A stretch of DNA of 64,000 nucleotides from Ponticaulis sp. GTDB taxonomy: Bacteria > Pseudomonadota > Alphaproteobacteria > Caulobacterales > Hyphomonadaceae. The notes below the pieces were generated by a model. The model had not been told where the DNA came from and made no database searches. It worked only from the letters and a program-made list of their open reading frames with translations. The stretch lies in contig PBNO01000003.1 in assembly GCA_002723155.1 (NCBI GenBank), forward strand, positions 1 through 64,000, in the 5' to 3' direction. Positions 45,962 through 55,315 of this stretch are shown here, piece after piece (within the stretch, counting starts at the first letter, position 1; each line of letters starts with the position of its first letter). The position numbers and the translations under genes are program-made.

Positions 45962-47539
45962 CTAGTTCCGGCCTTTATTTGGTGAAACCCTTGGAAGAAT
46001 CAATGTGGCACGAAGTCCACCCAGCGGGCTGTCATCCAGCAGAAACTCACCGGAATACAGCTCTGCCAGTTCTTTTACGATTGAGAGGCCCAATCCCGTC
46101 CCTGGCGCTGTTTCATCAAGTCGTACGCCGCGTTTCATGGCTTCAACGCGCTCATCCGGCGTAAGGCCCGGGCCATCATCATCGATATGGATGGTCAGTT
46201 CGCGCGGGCTTGTTGCCTCAACGCTCGCCTGCACTGTGGAGCTTGCCCATTTACAGGCGTTCTCCATCAGATTGCCGATCATATCATCAAGGTCCTGCCG
46301 TTCCCCGCGGAAGAAAACAGGATCAAGGCGTGGCGCAGAGACTTCAATGCCCTCACGCGAATAGAGACGGTTCAGAAGGCGAGTCAGATCGCTCACCGCA
46401 GGCACAACCTCACACCGCGCACCCAGTGCCTGAGCACGGGCTGCCGCCTGCGCACGCGCCAGATAGTGCTGCACATTTTCCTGCATGCGCTGCGCCTGAC
46501 GTTTCACAAGCTGGGAGAGATTGTCATCGCTGGTCGCGACTTCATTCATGAGAACAGCGATTGGCGTTTTCAGCGCGTGGGCCAGATTACCGACCTGTGT
46601 GCGGGCACGCTCAACGACCTCTTTATTGTGGTCGAGCAGCTTGTTCACTTCGTCGGCCAGCGGCTGAAGCTCAATCGGGTAGTCTGCGTCCAGACGCTCG
46701 CGCTCACCTTCGCGAATGGCAATCACGTCCTGACGCGCCCGAACCATAGGGCGCAGGCCGAGGCGCATAATAACAATCAGGAAGATGATCAGACCGACCG
46801 CAAAAACCGAGAAGGCAACAAAGAGCGGAACAATATAAACGTTCACCAGCGTATCTTTGGCACTCAGATCATCAGAAACCACCAGCATGAAAGTGAAGTC
46901 GCCATACTTCACCCGCTGGGCGGCAATGCGGATGATTTGCGCGTCGTCGCGAAAGCCCGTCGTATCCAGCGTGACAATGTCGGATGTATCCAGAACGTTC
47001 GATACCTCGAACAGGTCTGTCCATTGCAGGTTAGGTTGTAACTCGGCGAACTCTTCATCAAAGGAATCGATGAAGGTTACGACGTCGCCTTCGGTATTGA
47101 TCTGCGCAACGCCCCAAAACCGGCCCGAGCCAAGGTCGAAAAAGTCAGGGTCAGCAGGCAGTTTACGGCGTTGAAGCGCCCAGGCTTCAGTATCTGAAAT
47201 GATCAGGTCCGCCGGATTAATACCCAGCGAGAACACGCCATCATCATCTTCAGGGTTATAGCCAATGTCAGTCGGCGCGGCTGTACGCGCCTTGGCTTCT
47301 GCGACTTCTTCCTCATCAAAGTCTTCTTCAAGCTTGTTGCAGAGAGACGGATCGAGCGAGCAATCGAACAGGGAACGGGATAGAGAGGTAAGGTCCTGCT
47401 GCAGCTCGAAATCAAGCGCAGCAATTTGCTGGCGTCGGTTCAGCACAGCAAGGATCAGCGCAATGACCAACAGCATAATCAGGCTGTAGACCGCTGCGCC
47501 AATCAATAAACGTCGCGACAGAGAGTGCGACTTTGCCAT
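45962..47539 (-). CDS. PhoQ-like sensor histidine kinase
   Basis: A 525-residue kinase. Transmembrane helices (about 13-31 and 229-252) flank a large acidic periplasmic domain, and a HAMP-like linker follows. The phosphoacceptor His lies in GNLAHALKTPIAVLM, the H-box typical of PhoQ/QseC-type kinases. ATP-binding blocks are NLMENACKWASS, DDDGPGLTPDERVEAM and GTGLGLSIVKELAELY. The acidic periplasmic domain (DEEEVAEAKAR.. region) might bind divalent cations. It is preceded by its OmpR-type regulator gene and followed by ccmE. Confidence 0.93.
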   Translation of the reverse strand: MAKSHSLSRRLLIGAAVYSLIMLLVIALILAVLNRRQQIAALDFELQQDLTSLSRSLFDCSLDPSLCNKLEEDFDEEEVAEAKARTAAPTDIGYNPEDDDGVFSLGINPADLIISDTEAWALQRRKLPADPDFFDLGSGRFWGVAQINTEGDVVTFIDSFDEEFAELQPNLQWTDLFEVSNVLDTSDIVTLDTTGFRDDAQIIRIAAQRVKYGDFTFMLVVSDDLSAKDTLVNVYIVPLFVAFSVFAVGLIIFLIVIMRLGLRPMVRARQDVIAIREGERERLDADYPIELQPLADEVNKLLDHNKEVVERARTQVGNLAHALKTPIAVLMNEVATSDDNLSQLVKRQAQRMQENVQHYLARAQAAARAQALGARCEVVPAVSDLTRLLNRLYSREGIEVSAPRLDPVFFRGERQDLDDMIGNLMENACKWASSTVQASVEATSPRELTIHIDDDGPGLTPDERVEAMKRGVRLDETAPGTGLGLSIVKELAELYSGEFLLDDSPLGGLRATLILPRVSPNKGRN

Positions 47540-47541
47540 GC

Positions 47542-48213
47542 TCAGGCTTCAGCTTCCGGATTGATCAGGCGATAGCCAAGGCCGCGTTCAGTAGAGATAC
47601 GGTCAGAGCCGATCTTCTTACGCAGGCGACCAATGAAGACCTCGATCGTGTTAGAGTCGCGATCGAAATCCTGATCATAAATATGCTCGACCAGTTCGGT
47701 ACGCGGTACAACGCGGCCCTGATGGTGCATCATATACGCCAGAACGCGGTATTCGTGCGCCGTCAGCTTGATCGCTTTTCCGCCAACCGTCGCGCGGGCA
47801 GACTTGGTGTCCACGCGCAGATCACCGCATTCGAGAGCGGATGTTGCATGACCCGATGCACGGCGCAGCAGCGCACGCACACGTGCCAGAAGCTCTTCAG
47901 TTACGAACGGCTTGGTGAGGTAATCATCAGCGCCAGCATCAAAGCCTGCAACCTTTTCAGACCAGCGATCACGCGCGGTGAGAATAATCACAGGGAAGTC
48001 GCGGCCATCTTCACGCCAGCGCTCGAGCACTGTCACGCCGTCCATTTTCGGCAGGCCAAGATCTAGCACCACAGCGTCGTATGGCTCGGTATCACCAAGG
48101 AAGTGACCGTCTTCACCGTCTGCAGCCAGATCAACCGCATAACCGGCATGGGTCAGCGTGTCGGATAGCTGGCGACGCAGATCAGGATCGTCTTCAACAA
48201 CAAGTATACGCAT
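47542..48213 (-). CDS. OmpR/PhoP-family response regulator
   Basis: A 223-residue regulator, starting MRILVVEDDPDLR; the upstream open frame is not needed. Phosphoacceptor D51 lies in DAVVLDLGLPKMDG, with the Lys in YLTKPFVTEE. The C-terminal winged helix shows KLTAHEYRVLAYMMHHQG, EVFIGRLRKKIG and GLGYRL. It is two bases upstream of the PhoQ-like kinase gene and forms its cognate pair. A PepSY-type gene precedes it. Confidence 0.95.
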   Translation of the reverse strand: MRILVVEDDPDLRRQLSDTLTHAGYAVDLAADGEDGHFLGDTEPYDAVVLDLGLPKMDGVTVLERWREDGRDFPVIILTARDRWSEKVAGFDAGADDYLTKPFVTEELLARVRALLRRASGHATSALECGDLRVDTKSARATVGGKAIKLTAHEYRVLAYMMHHQGRVVPRTELVEHIYDQDFDRDSNTIEVFIGRLRKKIGSDRISTERGLGYRLINPEAEA

Positions 48214-48227
48214 GAGATGCCCCTCCC

Positions 48228-48533
48228 TTAGGTCCGGCGCAGAATACGTCCGGTATTCGCATCGACCACCAGATCGACTACCTGCCCTTGTGGCGTTTGC
48301 CAACGGATCAGATACCGATTCCCATTGATCGCACTCGTATTAATTGCCTGTCCGCCATTCATCTGCTGGCTGACACGCGAATAGATCTCGCCAAGGCTTA
48401 GCGCACGGCGAGCCACCTCAGACTGGCCGAAAACGGCAGCCGGTGTGGACGCAGAAAGCTCAACCTGAGCGGCAGCTGGCAAAGCAGCTGCAGCGGCGAC
48501 GAGAAGAGATGTAAGAATACGTTTCATGATCAT
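48228..48533 (-). CDS. Exported PepSY-like protein
   Basis: A 101-residue secreted protein with a signal peptide (MKRILTSLLVAAAAALPAAAQ; start at M1 or M3). Its core ALSLGEIYSRVSQQM, YLIRWQTPQGQVVDLVVDANTGRILRRT resembles a PepSY domain, a small periplasmic fold that often regulates proteases or kinases. It is the first gene before a PhoP/PhoQ-like pair (14 bases upstream), suggesting a feedback or signal protein of that system. Several of these proteins precede two-component systems in alphaproteobacteria. Confidence 0.8.
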   Translation of the reverse strand: MIMKRILTSLLVAAAAALPAAAQVELSASTPAAVFGQSEVARRALSLGEIYSRVSQQMNGGQAINTSAINGNRYLIRWQTPQGQVVDLVVDANTGRILRRT

Positions 48534-48665
48534 GCTTGTACGGTCGGATCGCTGAACCTTGTCTGAACAGATTAGTCAGGAAACAGCTGTGAAACACCCT
48601 TTCGCAGTATTTTAGGACCGCGTCATCGGGATTCTACAGTCACCGCCTGTTTCTTGCGCTATTGC

Positions 48666-49610
48666 CTAGGTGCGCTGCGGAGTTTCGTCGCGCTGGTCCC
48701 AGTTTTTGATGAAGTCTTTCAGCTGGGAGTTCAGCGTTTCCGGCAGTGTGATCTGCAGAGTTACATAAAGATCGCCCGGCTCGTTCTTCTTCTGAACGCC
48801 ATGCTTCTTCATACGCAGCGTGGAGCCACCCTTAGCGCCAGCAGGAACGTTTAGCGATTTACGTCCGAGCGGTGTGTTCACCTCAACCTTGCCGCCTTCA
48901 ACAGCTTCAGTCAGCGAGATCGGCACCGTCATACGCAGATTATCGCCATCGCGTTTGAACTGCGGATGATCTTTGACGCGCACTTCAATAAGTGCATCGC
49001 CCGGAGGCGCACCGCCTGTGCCCGGATGTCCCTGAGAGCGAAGACGTAGCGTCTGGCCGGACTTCACGCCCGCCGGAATGTTTACATCAAGCGCTTTACC
49101 GTCACTCATGGAGAGACGACGCTTTGCACCAGTGACGGCATCCATAAAGTCTACATCAACAATGTAACGTGCATCCTGACCACGGGTCGCGGTACGACGG
49201 CGCTGACCGCCGCCTCCGCCACCAAACAGGCCGGAGAACAGGTCTTCAAAGCCGTCAAAGCCGGGCTGACCACCGCCAGCACCATAGGAATGACTTCTGA
49301 ACTCTGCATTTCCGAAGGGTGAACCACCACCGGCGCTGCCGCCGAACGGGTGTCCGCCCGTAAAACGTGACTGCTCCTGACCTTCAGCATCAATCTCGCC
49401 GCGGTCATAGCGCGCTTTCTTATCCGGATCAGAGAGCAGGTTGAACGCCGCCGTCGCGCGCTTGAACTTCTCCTCCGCAGCAGGATCGTTCGGACGCACG
49501 TCCGGATGGTTTTCTTTGGCCAGTTTGCGATAGGCCTTTTTAATAGCAGCTGCATCCGCGCCTTTGCTAAGGCCTAGCGCTGCATACGGGTCCCAACTCA
49601 ATTCTTCCAA
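48666..49610 (-). CDS. DnaJ-like (CbpA-type) co-chaperone with TTG start
   Basis: A 314-residue J-domain protein. The J domain (1-65) has the HPD motif at 35-37 in KENHPDVRPNDP. A Gly/Phe-rich linker (GGHPFGGSAGGGSPFGN) and the C-terminal substrate-binding fold (INIPAGVKSGQTLRLRSQGHPG-like region) follow. No zinc-finger CxxCxGxG repeats are present, as in CbpA/type II proteins. No in-frame ATG exists, so the start is TTG at 49610 (or TTG at 49601). Convergent genes end at 48665 and no dnaK is near. Confidence 0.9.
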   Translation of the reverse strand: MEELSWDPYAALGLSKGADAAAIKKAYRKLAKENHPDVRPNDPAAEEKFKRATAAFNLLSDPDKKARYDRGEIDAEGQEQSRFTGGHPFGGSAGGGSPFGNAEFRSHSYGAGGGQPGFDGFEDLFSGLFGGGGGGQRRRTATRGQDARYIVDVDFMDAVTGAKRRLSMSDGKALDVNIPAGVKSGQTLRLRSQGHPGTGGAPPGDALIEVRVKDHPQFKRDGDNLRMTVPISLTEAVEGGKVEVNTPLGRKSLNVPAGAKGGSTLRMKKHGVQKKNEPGDLYVTLQITLPETLNSQLKDFIKNWDQRDETPQRT

Positions 49611-49655
49611 ATCCTCACTTTACACATGGTTTTAGGTAGGAAGCCTTCAGCCATT

Positions 49656-49680
49656 AAAAAGGGCAGTTTACTGCCTTTTT
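49656..49680. terminator. A/T-flanked hairpin, bidirectional terminator-like
   Basis: AAAAAGGGCAG TTTA CTGCCTTTTT forms a hairpin with one bulged G; T tracts lie at the 3-prime side on both strands. It sits between the DnaJ-like gene start (minus strand) and the phosphatase-like gene (plus strand), where no gene ends. It may end a small unannotated transcript, or insulate the two promoters. Confidence 0.55.
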
Positions 49681-49824
49681 CAACCATACCGGACCAGCCT
49701 GAATATCGTGTTCGCAGGTCATATACCCCGTTTCACTTGTATATGGTTAAACCTCGCAGTATTAGAGAGCCCTCCTTCGTGTTGCCGCGGTTGCTGAAGT
49801 CGACACCACGAAAGGATATGAGCC

Positions 49825-50367
49825 ATGGCTCACCAAAGAGATCGTGCCTGGAGACGGGCACGCGCTGCGCAATCGCGCGAGCAGAAATCAACCGCAATCC
49901 GCACCCGTGATCACGCTGGCATAAAGCCAAAGCGCTGGTATGAGGTGTATTGGAGACGCAACAAGCTGAAGCGCGCCCAGCAAACGGGGCGCATCTGGCC
50001 GATGAAGGAATGGGATAGCCTGATGTCTGATGCTCAACCGGTCCGGCTTCTGTTTGTCTGCAGCAAGAACCAATGGCGCAGCCCGACAGGCGAGCGCATG
50101 TTTGCCGGACGTTCAGGCTTTCAGGCACGTTCAGCTGGAACGGCGCGGTCCGCAGTTCATCAGATCACGATGAAAGACATTCAGTGGGCGGATGTCATCT
50201 TCGTCATGGAAGATAAGCATGCCCAGCGCCTGAAAGCTGATTTCCGGCAGGCTGTCAGCTTCAAGCCGCTGCACGTACTGGATATTCCGGACGACTACCA
50301 ATTCATGGACAGTGAATTGGTCGAGCTGATCGAAACCGGCGTCAGCGCCTATCTGTCCGAGCGTTGA
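49825..50367 (+). CDS. Low-molecular-weight phosphatase-like protein with basic N-terminal extension
   Basis: A 180-residue ORF. From about residue 67 it resembles the low-molecular-weight protein tyrosine phosphatase family: VRLLFVCSKNQWRSPTGERMF, then SAGTARSAVHQITMKDI and VIFVMEDKHAQRL. The P-loop CSKNQWRS keeps the Cys and Arg of CX5R. Residues 1-66 are basic (RRARAAQSREQK, WYEVYWRRNKLKRAQQ) and unlike the family. An AAAGGA site precedes the ATG at 49825, so the extension may be real; the alternative start at 50023 gives a usual 114-residue protein. Confidence 0.75.
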   Translation: MAHQRDRAWRRARAAQSREQKSTAIRTRDHAGIKPKRWYEVYWRRNKLKRAQQTGRIWPMKEWDSLMSDAQPVRLLFVCSKNQWRSPTGERMFAGRSGFQARSAGTARSAVHQITMKDIQWADVIFVMEDKHAQRLKADFRQAVSFKPLHVLDIPDDYQFMDSELVELIETGVSAYLSER

Positions 50368-50369
50368 GA

Positions 50370-53300
50370 CTAAAGGGAGAGGCGTGCTGCCACGCCTTCC
50401 CCCACCCGCGCTGAAATCTGGCTGACTGACACCCACAAACCTGACGAAGATGCACCGTCTTCAGCCTGCATGGCGGCGCTATAAACCCAGCTCGTTTCGT
50501 TCACGTCAGCTCTACGCAGAACACTTCCGCCCGCACTCACCTCAACACGGAACAGAAGTTGCTCCTCTAATAGAGGCACGCTCTCCTGTTCCCACCTGTC
50601 GGCAGAATGGCGTGCACGACGTGTCCATGTCAGCGACAGGTCACCTGCCGGGTTTAACGCGGCGCGCAAATGGCCCGGCCTTAAAGGTGTTAGCGCCCTG
50701 CCCTCGATCTGCGCGTCATAAATGGCCGCATCACTGCCTGCCGTGCTGAATTGCCAATTGAGGCTCTGGCCAAGTTCATAATCAGACAAGCTGGCGGGCA
50801 GAACAGCACTATCCAGCAGAACAATGCGCGCGCCCGCGTCTGCACCGAGCGCGGCCAGATCGTCCGTGCCCGCAATCCCTGTCAGCCAGCCACCAAGCAG
50901 AAACTGGTTCTCTGCGATCAGCTCTGCGACCTCAAAGCTCGCAATCATCCAGCCCGCACTTGTCTCAACGGCGCAAACATTGCCACCATTCAGCATGGAG
51001 AGACGCGACACGCTCTGAAGCTCCGCCTGCGGAAAGCTCGCCTGCACCTGCAGTGAGGCCCGCATTCGATCAGAAACGCCCGCAGGTAGCGGAGACAAGA
51101 GCCGCCCGATGCGTGCATTCTGCTCAATCACGGCACGCAGAGACATGCTCGCGCCATCATACCCCGCGCTGACACTGATCGGGCCAGATGAGGGATAAGA
51201 GAACGCCGCGACCATTGGCCGGATATCGTCTTCACGACCGGGAAGAGCTGGCAAATCCAGCACCACACCATCCGGCCGCGAGACATGTAGCGGAGGCGTA
51301 CCGACGCCGGACACCGCTTCAACACCGCCAAACGCCTGAACCGGCCGCCGCAAGGTGACATCAATCCTGTCGCCTCGGGTCAGTGTATCAATCTGCACCT
51401 CGCCAGAAATGCCCGGTACCGAGATGATATCGCCAACATCAAGCGTCATAGCTTCGGGCGACAAAGCGAGCTGCCAGGCGTCTTTCTGCGCATTCACCTG
51501 ATCGGCCAAATGAAGTGCAAGCGCGCTTGCATTCTCCGCACTCATCGCAATTGGCAGATTGAATCCCAGATCGCGATCACCTGCAGCATCCAGCGAAGAT
51601 TGATAGCTGGCAGGCTGATAATCAGCATCCGGATCAGGCGCGGTAATCCGCACTGTCTTAGGCACATGCTCGGCAACGCGGCGCCTGAACAGAAGCGGAG
51701 CATTATCCCCGCCTGCGCACAGCGCATCCGATACCGGCTCAGTGGCTTCAGAAGACGTATTAAAGAAGCTAAGACCGTCTTCGGTCTGCCGGCATGATAC
51801 GCCGAACACACCGGTCACGTATCCTAGCGCATCTTTCAGGGTCGAAGTACCCGAAAGCACGAGGCCATGAAAGCTGCCCTCAACGCCGGATACGTCCACG
51901 CCGATACCTCCGGCCTCGCATAGTTCGTCAATGAAGGCACCAAAATCTGATCGGGTGATCCGGCCATTCAGCCAGTGCCCGCGCGCCCAGTTTGCGCCAT
52001 CAGACCAGACATCCGTCAGCTGCGGAAAAGCCGGAAATGGCCGCGCATCATACGCCCAGACGCTAAGGCCTCCGTCAGCGATCATTGCTCCTGAATAGAC
52101 AGATGACTGTGGGTTCTGCGCGCTGCTCGCACCCCAGTATTCAGACAAGGCCATCACAGCGAGCCGCTGGATTTCATCGTCGCGCGTGCCATCCGAATAA
52201 TTTGGCAGCCCGCTTTCAGAACTCTTCGGATCATAGAACACGTTCGGGGCGTTTGTCCCCTTATCGACAGCGCCGCAGCCGATCTCGATAAGCCGAATTG
52301 GTTTGGCTTCCGGCTGATAGGCTGTGGCTGTTGCAGACCTAGTGCCTGCGGGGCGTTCGTAGTGTGCTGATTGCCACCAGTTCCGGATATCCTTCGCACG
52401 GAATATCCAGTCTTCACCATGGGCCGTGTCTACGATTGTTATGCGTAGTTGCGCATCGCGATCAGCATCGCTGGCATAGTACCAGTCATAGCCCTCGCCG
52501 CCCTCAATATTGGCGATGAGATAGGCCATATCATGAAGGCGCGGCCAGCTGTCTGCATCGAGATGATCACCATCGCGCCAGTCTGAAAGCGGCGCGTACC
52601 AATCAAGTCCGATAAAATCGATATTCGTATCGGCCCAAAGATCATCCAGAGGGAATAATACGTCTCCGCTGCCATCATCTGGCACGTAAGCGCCATACTC
52701 GGTCCAATCTGCGGCATAGCTGATTTCGACACCAGCGCCCACGAGAGAACGAACCTCAGCGGCGAGTGATTTCAGCGCTTCAACAGCCGGATACGCGCCC
52801 TCATCATCGCGCAGCCGCGTAAGCGAAACGAGCTCCGATCCAAGTAGGAAACGCTCTACCCCACCAGCCAGTACGCAAAGAGAAGCCGCGTGCAGTACAA
52901 AGCGCCGATAGCTCCATTCAGCCGGACCGGAATAAACGACTTTGCCATTCGCATTGCTGAAATCAGCCGCGGCTGCCGTTCCAAAAAAGGCCTCCACCTC
53001 TGCGCGCGTCGTCGCTGACTTGTCTTCAATCGCAGTAATCCGTCCACGCCATGGAAAGGCCGCCTGTTCTACTGTGCCATATGGGTCTGCCAGCCCATTT
53101 CCAACCGGAATATCCATCAGAAGAAACGGAGACATGGTGACGGAGATACCTCGCGCCGCGCATTCCTGAATGAGTGCGACAATCCCTGCATCATCCGGCG
53201 TGCCTCCAAAATTTGGCCGGCCTGCTTCGTCACGGCTGATCAGCCGCGCGGCATCGCGGCCTACTCCGCCAGCCCGCCAGTCATGAGGCAGATTGATCTG

Positions 53301-54200
53301 ATCACGCGTCTCAACGCCCGGCATGACGCTGCAGCTACCGGCGCGGAGATCATCGCCAAACCATCCGAGTGTCAGATTGATGTTCTCGACAAGCGGCAGC
53401 TCCGCCTGAAGCTGGTCAAGCGCGCGGATCACATCCACCTCGCCCGTCGCTGCATGCTGATTGAGCGGCGCTTCCCAACCTGGGTATTCAATCCGGCGAA
53501 CCAGCTCTGGCGAGTACACGAACTCGCCACTCGCAGGAATGAAGTTCACCGAGCGAACAACGCTTTCAAGCCCTTCAGAACTGCCGCGCACAGGCCGCGT
53601 CACCTCGAAAGACAGCTGGGGCAGACGCGCGCCGAACGCATCCAGCGGGAAGTCTTCGAACACCATATAGGCAAGCCCGCGATAGGCTGGCGCATCACCT
53701 TCAGTTGCGAAAATCAACGGATCTGCCAGCTGGTCAGCGCTACCGCGATACAGACGGGAGCTGACATGCGCGAGTGAGAGCGGCTCACCATTCGCCCAGA
53801 TACGATCTACACCCGTAATCTCTCCCTTACAGATCGCGACCGCGAAGCTGATGGAGTAGCTATATTCGGCGATGGTAGGCCCGCCCTTACCATTGGCGGA
53901 GCGTTCAGATTTTCGCTCTTTCAGATGCGTCGCCCAGATGACCTGACCACCAACGCGCATCCTCCCGAAGACGCGTGGAATACCAGCCCCTTCACGGCTT
54001 TCCATAATGGTGAGCCCTGAAAGCCTGCCCGTCTCAGCTACAGGTCCGGCGAGCGCGGCATCAATTGCCCCGCCCGCCAGACCGCCCACAGCGCTGCCAA
54101 TCTGCGCGCCGGAAAGCTGGATACCCAGAAATGAAAGTCCGTCCGGCAGAAACGCCGCGCCGAGACGTGCGCCCGCCTCCGCAAATGCGAGTTGCGCCAT
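50370..54200 (-). CDS. GTA host-specificity/tail-tip protein (gp15-like, TIM-barrel)
   Basis: A 1276-residue protein. N-terminal RVFGRMRVGGQVIWATHLKE and EYSYSISFAVAICKGEI mark the tail-tip part; the middle (residues about 230-640) resembles the GTA TIM-barrel domain, with NIDFIGLDWYAPLSDWRDG. The following part resembles phage tip attachment domains (TRSDFGAFIDELCEAGGI). By RcGTA numbering it is gp15, which contacts the recipient cell surface. It is the last gene of the operon and is convergent with the phosphatase-like gene. Confidence 0.93.
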   Translation of the reverse strand: MAQLAFAEAGARLGAAFLPDGLSFLGIQLSGAQIGSAVGGLAGGAIDAALAGPVAETGRLSGLTIMESREGAGIPRVFGRMRVGGQVIWATHLKERKSERSANGKGGPTIAEYSYSISFAVAICKGEITGVDRIWANGEPLSLAHVSSRLYRGSADQLADPLIFATEGDAPAYRGLAYMVFEDFPLDAFGARLPQLSFEVTRPVRGSSEGLESVVRSVNFIPASGEFVYSPELVRRIEYPGWEAPLNQHAATGEVDVIRALDQLQAELPLVENINLTLGWFGDDLRAGSCSVMPGVETRDQINLPHDWRAGGVGRDAARLISRDEAGRPNFGGTPDDAGIVALIQECAARGISVTMSPFLLMDIPVGNGLADPYGTVEQAAFPWRGRITAIEDKSATTRAEVEAFFGTAAAADFSNANGKVVYSGPAEWSYRRFVLHAASLCVLAGGVERFLLGSELVSLTRLRDDEGAYPAVEALKSLAAEVRSLVGAGVEISYAADWTEYGAYVPDDGSGDVLFPLDDLWADTNIDFIGLDWYAPLSDWRDGDHLDADSWPRLHDMAYLIANIEGGEGYDWYYASDADRDAQLRITIVDTAHGEDWIFRAKDIRNWWQSAHYERPAGTRSATATAYQPEAKPIRLIEIGCGAVDKGTNAPNVFYDPKSSESGLPNYSDGTRDDEIQRLAVMALSEYWGASSAQNPQSSVYSGAMIADGGLSVWAYDARPFPAFPQLTDVWSDGANWARGHWLNGRITRSDFGAFIDELCEAGGIGVDVSGVEGSFHGLVLSGTSTLKDALGYVTGVFGVSCRQTEDGLSFFNTSSEATEPVSDALCAGGDNAPLLFRRRVAEHVPKTVRITAPDPDADYQPASYQSSLDAAGDRDLGFNLPIAMSAENASALALHLADQVNAQKDAWQLALSPEAMTLDVGDIISVPGISGEVQIDTLTRGDRIDVTLRRPVQAFGGVEAVSGVGTPPLHVSRPDGVVLDLPALPGREDDIRPMVAAFSYPSSGPISVSAGYDGASMSLRAVIEQNARIGRLLSPLPAGVSDRMRASLQVQASFPQAELQSVSRLSMLNGGNVCAVETSAGWMIASFEVAELIAENQFLLGGWLTGIAGTDDLAALGADAGARIVLLDSAVLPASLSDYELGQSLNWQFSTAGSDAAIYDAQIEGRALTPLRPGHLRAALNPAGDLSLTWTRRARHSADRWEQESVPLLEEQLLFRVEVSAGGSVLRRADVNETSWVYSAAMQAEDGASSSGLWVSVSQISARVGEGVAARLSL

Positions 54201-54230
54201 AGTAATAATCCTTGTCTGAAACTGGCGCTG

Positions 54231-54662
54231 TCAGTCCGCGCCGGGAAATGCGAAAGCAGCGACGATCCGGCGTCGCCACCATGGTACGAGCGAGGTTTCG
54301 CAAACCGCCCGGCCCCAATAGGCATGGATGATGGTGTCCGCGCCGGTCATGATCGCTGCGTGTTTAGCAGGACAGCCAAGCCCCATGCGAAAGAGCAGCA
54401 CATCACCTGCTTGCGCCTCGCCAACCGGCAGCTCGATCAGATGACGCCGCGCCGCATCCAGAAGTGTGTCTTCACCTAGCGCCTCAGCCCAGTCTGGCGT
54501 GTAAGGCGGCGGCGTTTCCGGCTCATCGCCGCACACTTCACGCCACACGCCGCGCACCAGCCCGAGACAGTCTGTGCCGATATGTTTTACGCTCGCCTGA
54601 TGCCGGTATGGCGTGCCCCGCCAGTCACGCGCGGCGGCGACGATCTCATCGCGCGCGGTCAT
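54231..54662 (-). CDS. GTA cell-wall peptidase (NlpC/P60, gp14-like)
   Basis: A 143-residue NlpC/P60 protein. The catalytic Cys is in GTDCLGLVRGVWREVCG and the His in PAKHAAIMTGADTIIHAYW. The peptidase probably opens peptidoglycan during DNA delivery. Its start overlaps the gp13 stop (ATGA), and gp15 begins 30 bases after its stop. The match in order and length to RcGTA gp14 is clear. Confidence 0.93.
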   Translation of the reverse strand: MTARDEIVAAARDWRGTPYRHQASVKHIGTDCLGLVRGVWREVCGDEPETPPPYTPDWAEALGEDTLLDAARRHLIELPVGEAQAGDVLLFRMGLGCPAKHAAIMTGADTIIHAYWGRAVCETSLVPWWRRRIVAAFAFPGAD

Positions 54663-55315
54663 CGCTCAATCCCCCGTGAGGAACCGTCCCGCTTTTCGCC
54701 CGGACCGGAAATCACTGCATCATTGCCCGGCATATGAGGGAACCCGCGAAAGTTCACGGCGTTTGAAAAGACATCGCGGCAGGTTGCGAACCGCTTGTCG
54801 CACTCAGGCTGAGGCGCGGACTCTACATCCACTCCACAGGCTGCCCCGCCAAACACTGTATCGCACCTTCGGCTAAAGACGCGGTCGGAGGTGCGCTCCA
54901 GATCGGACTTGATCGACGCAAGGCCAATGGCGAAACGGTCGCCCTCTTCGCGAATATCAGTGATATAGCCGGACCAGAGCCAGACGCCCTGATCGGTTGC
55001 CTGCCAGTCGACACGATACACACTGACCTTCGCTCCATCCCAAACGCCCGCCTTCAGGTCGTCCGCAGCGATGCCATCGGCCTCAAGCCCGCCTTTCAGA
55101 TCAAGCGGCTCAGGCGACAGAGACAGTGTGTGCCGAAACACAGAGGCTTCTATCACAAGCCCGGTCTGCCAGCTCTCACCACGGAAAGTCACGGCCCGGT
55201 CATGATCGGTCACGCGAATGGTTTGCGAACCGTCACGCGGTTGCAATTGCCAGCAATAGCAGAGCGTTATCGCGCCCTGAAAATGGCTCAGCTGTTCGGC
55301 TGTCAGGTCAGGCAT
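54659..55315 (-). CDS. GTA tail hub protein (DUF2163, gp13-like)
   Basis: A 218-residue DUF2163 protein. Its C-terminal half has four Cys: RRCDTVFGGAACGVD and PECDKRFATCRDVF. In RcGTA the hub protein at this position was reported to hold a [4Fe-4S] cluster, and these cysteines may be the ligands. It overlaps the gp12 end by 8 bases and the gp14 start by ATGA. Confidence 0.92.
   Translation of the reverse strand: MPDLTAEQLSHFQGAITLCYCWQLQPRDGSQTIRVTDHDRAVTFRGESWQTGLVIEASVFRHTLSLSPEPLDLKGGLEADGIAADDLKAGVWDGAKVSVYRVDWQATDQGVWLWSGYITDIREEGDRFAIGLASIKSDLERTSDRVFSRRCDTVFGGAACGVDVESAPQPECDKRFATCRDVFSNAVNFRGFPHMPGNDAVISGPGEKRDGSSRGIER

Noticed and set aside
46187-47041. 284-codon plus-strand ORF over the PhoQ-like kinase
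   Set aside because: Antisense shadow, no motif.
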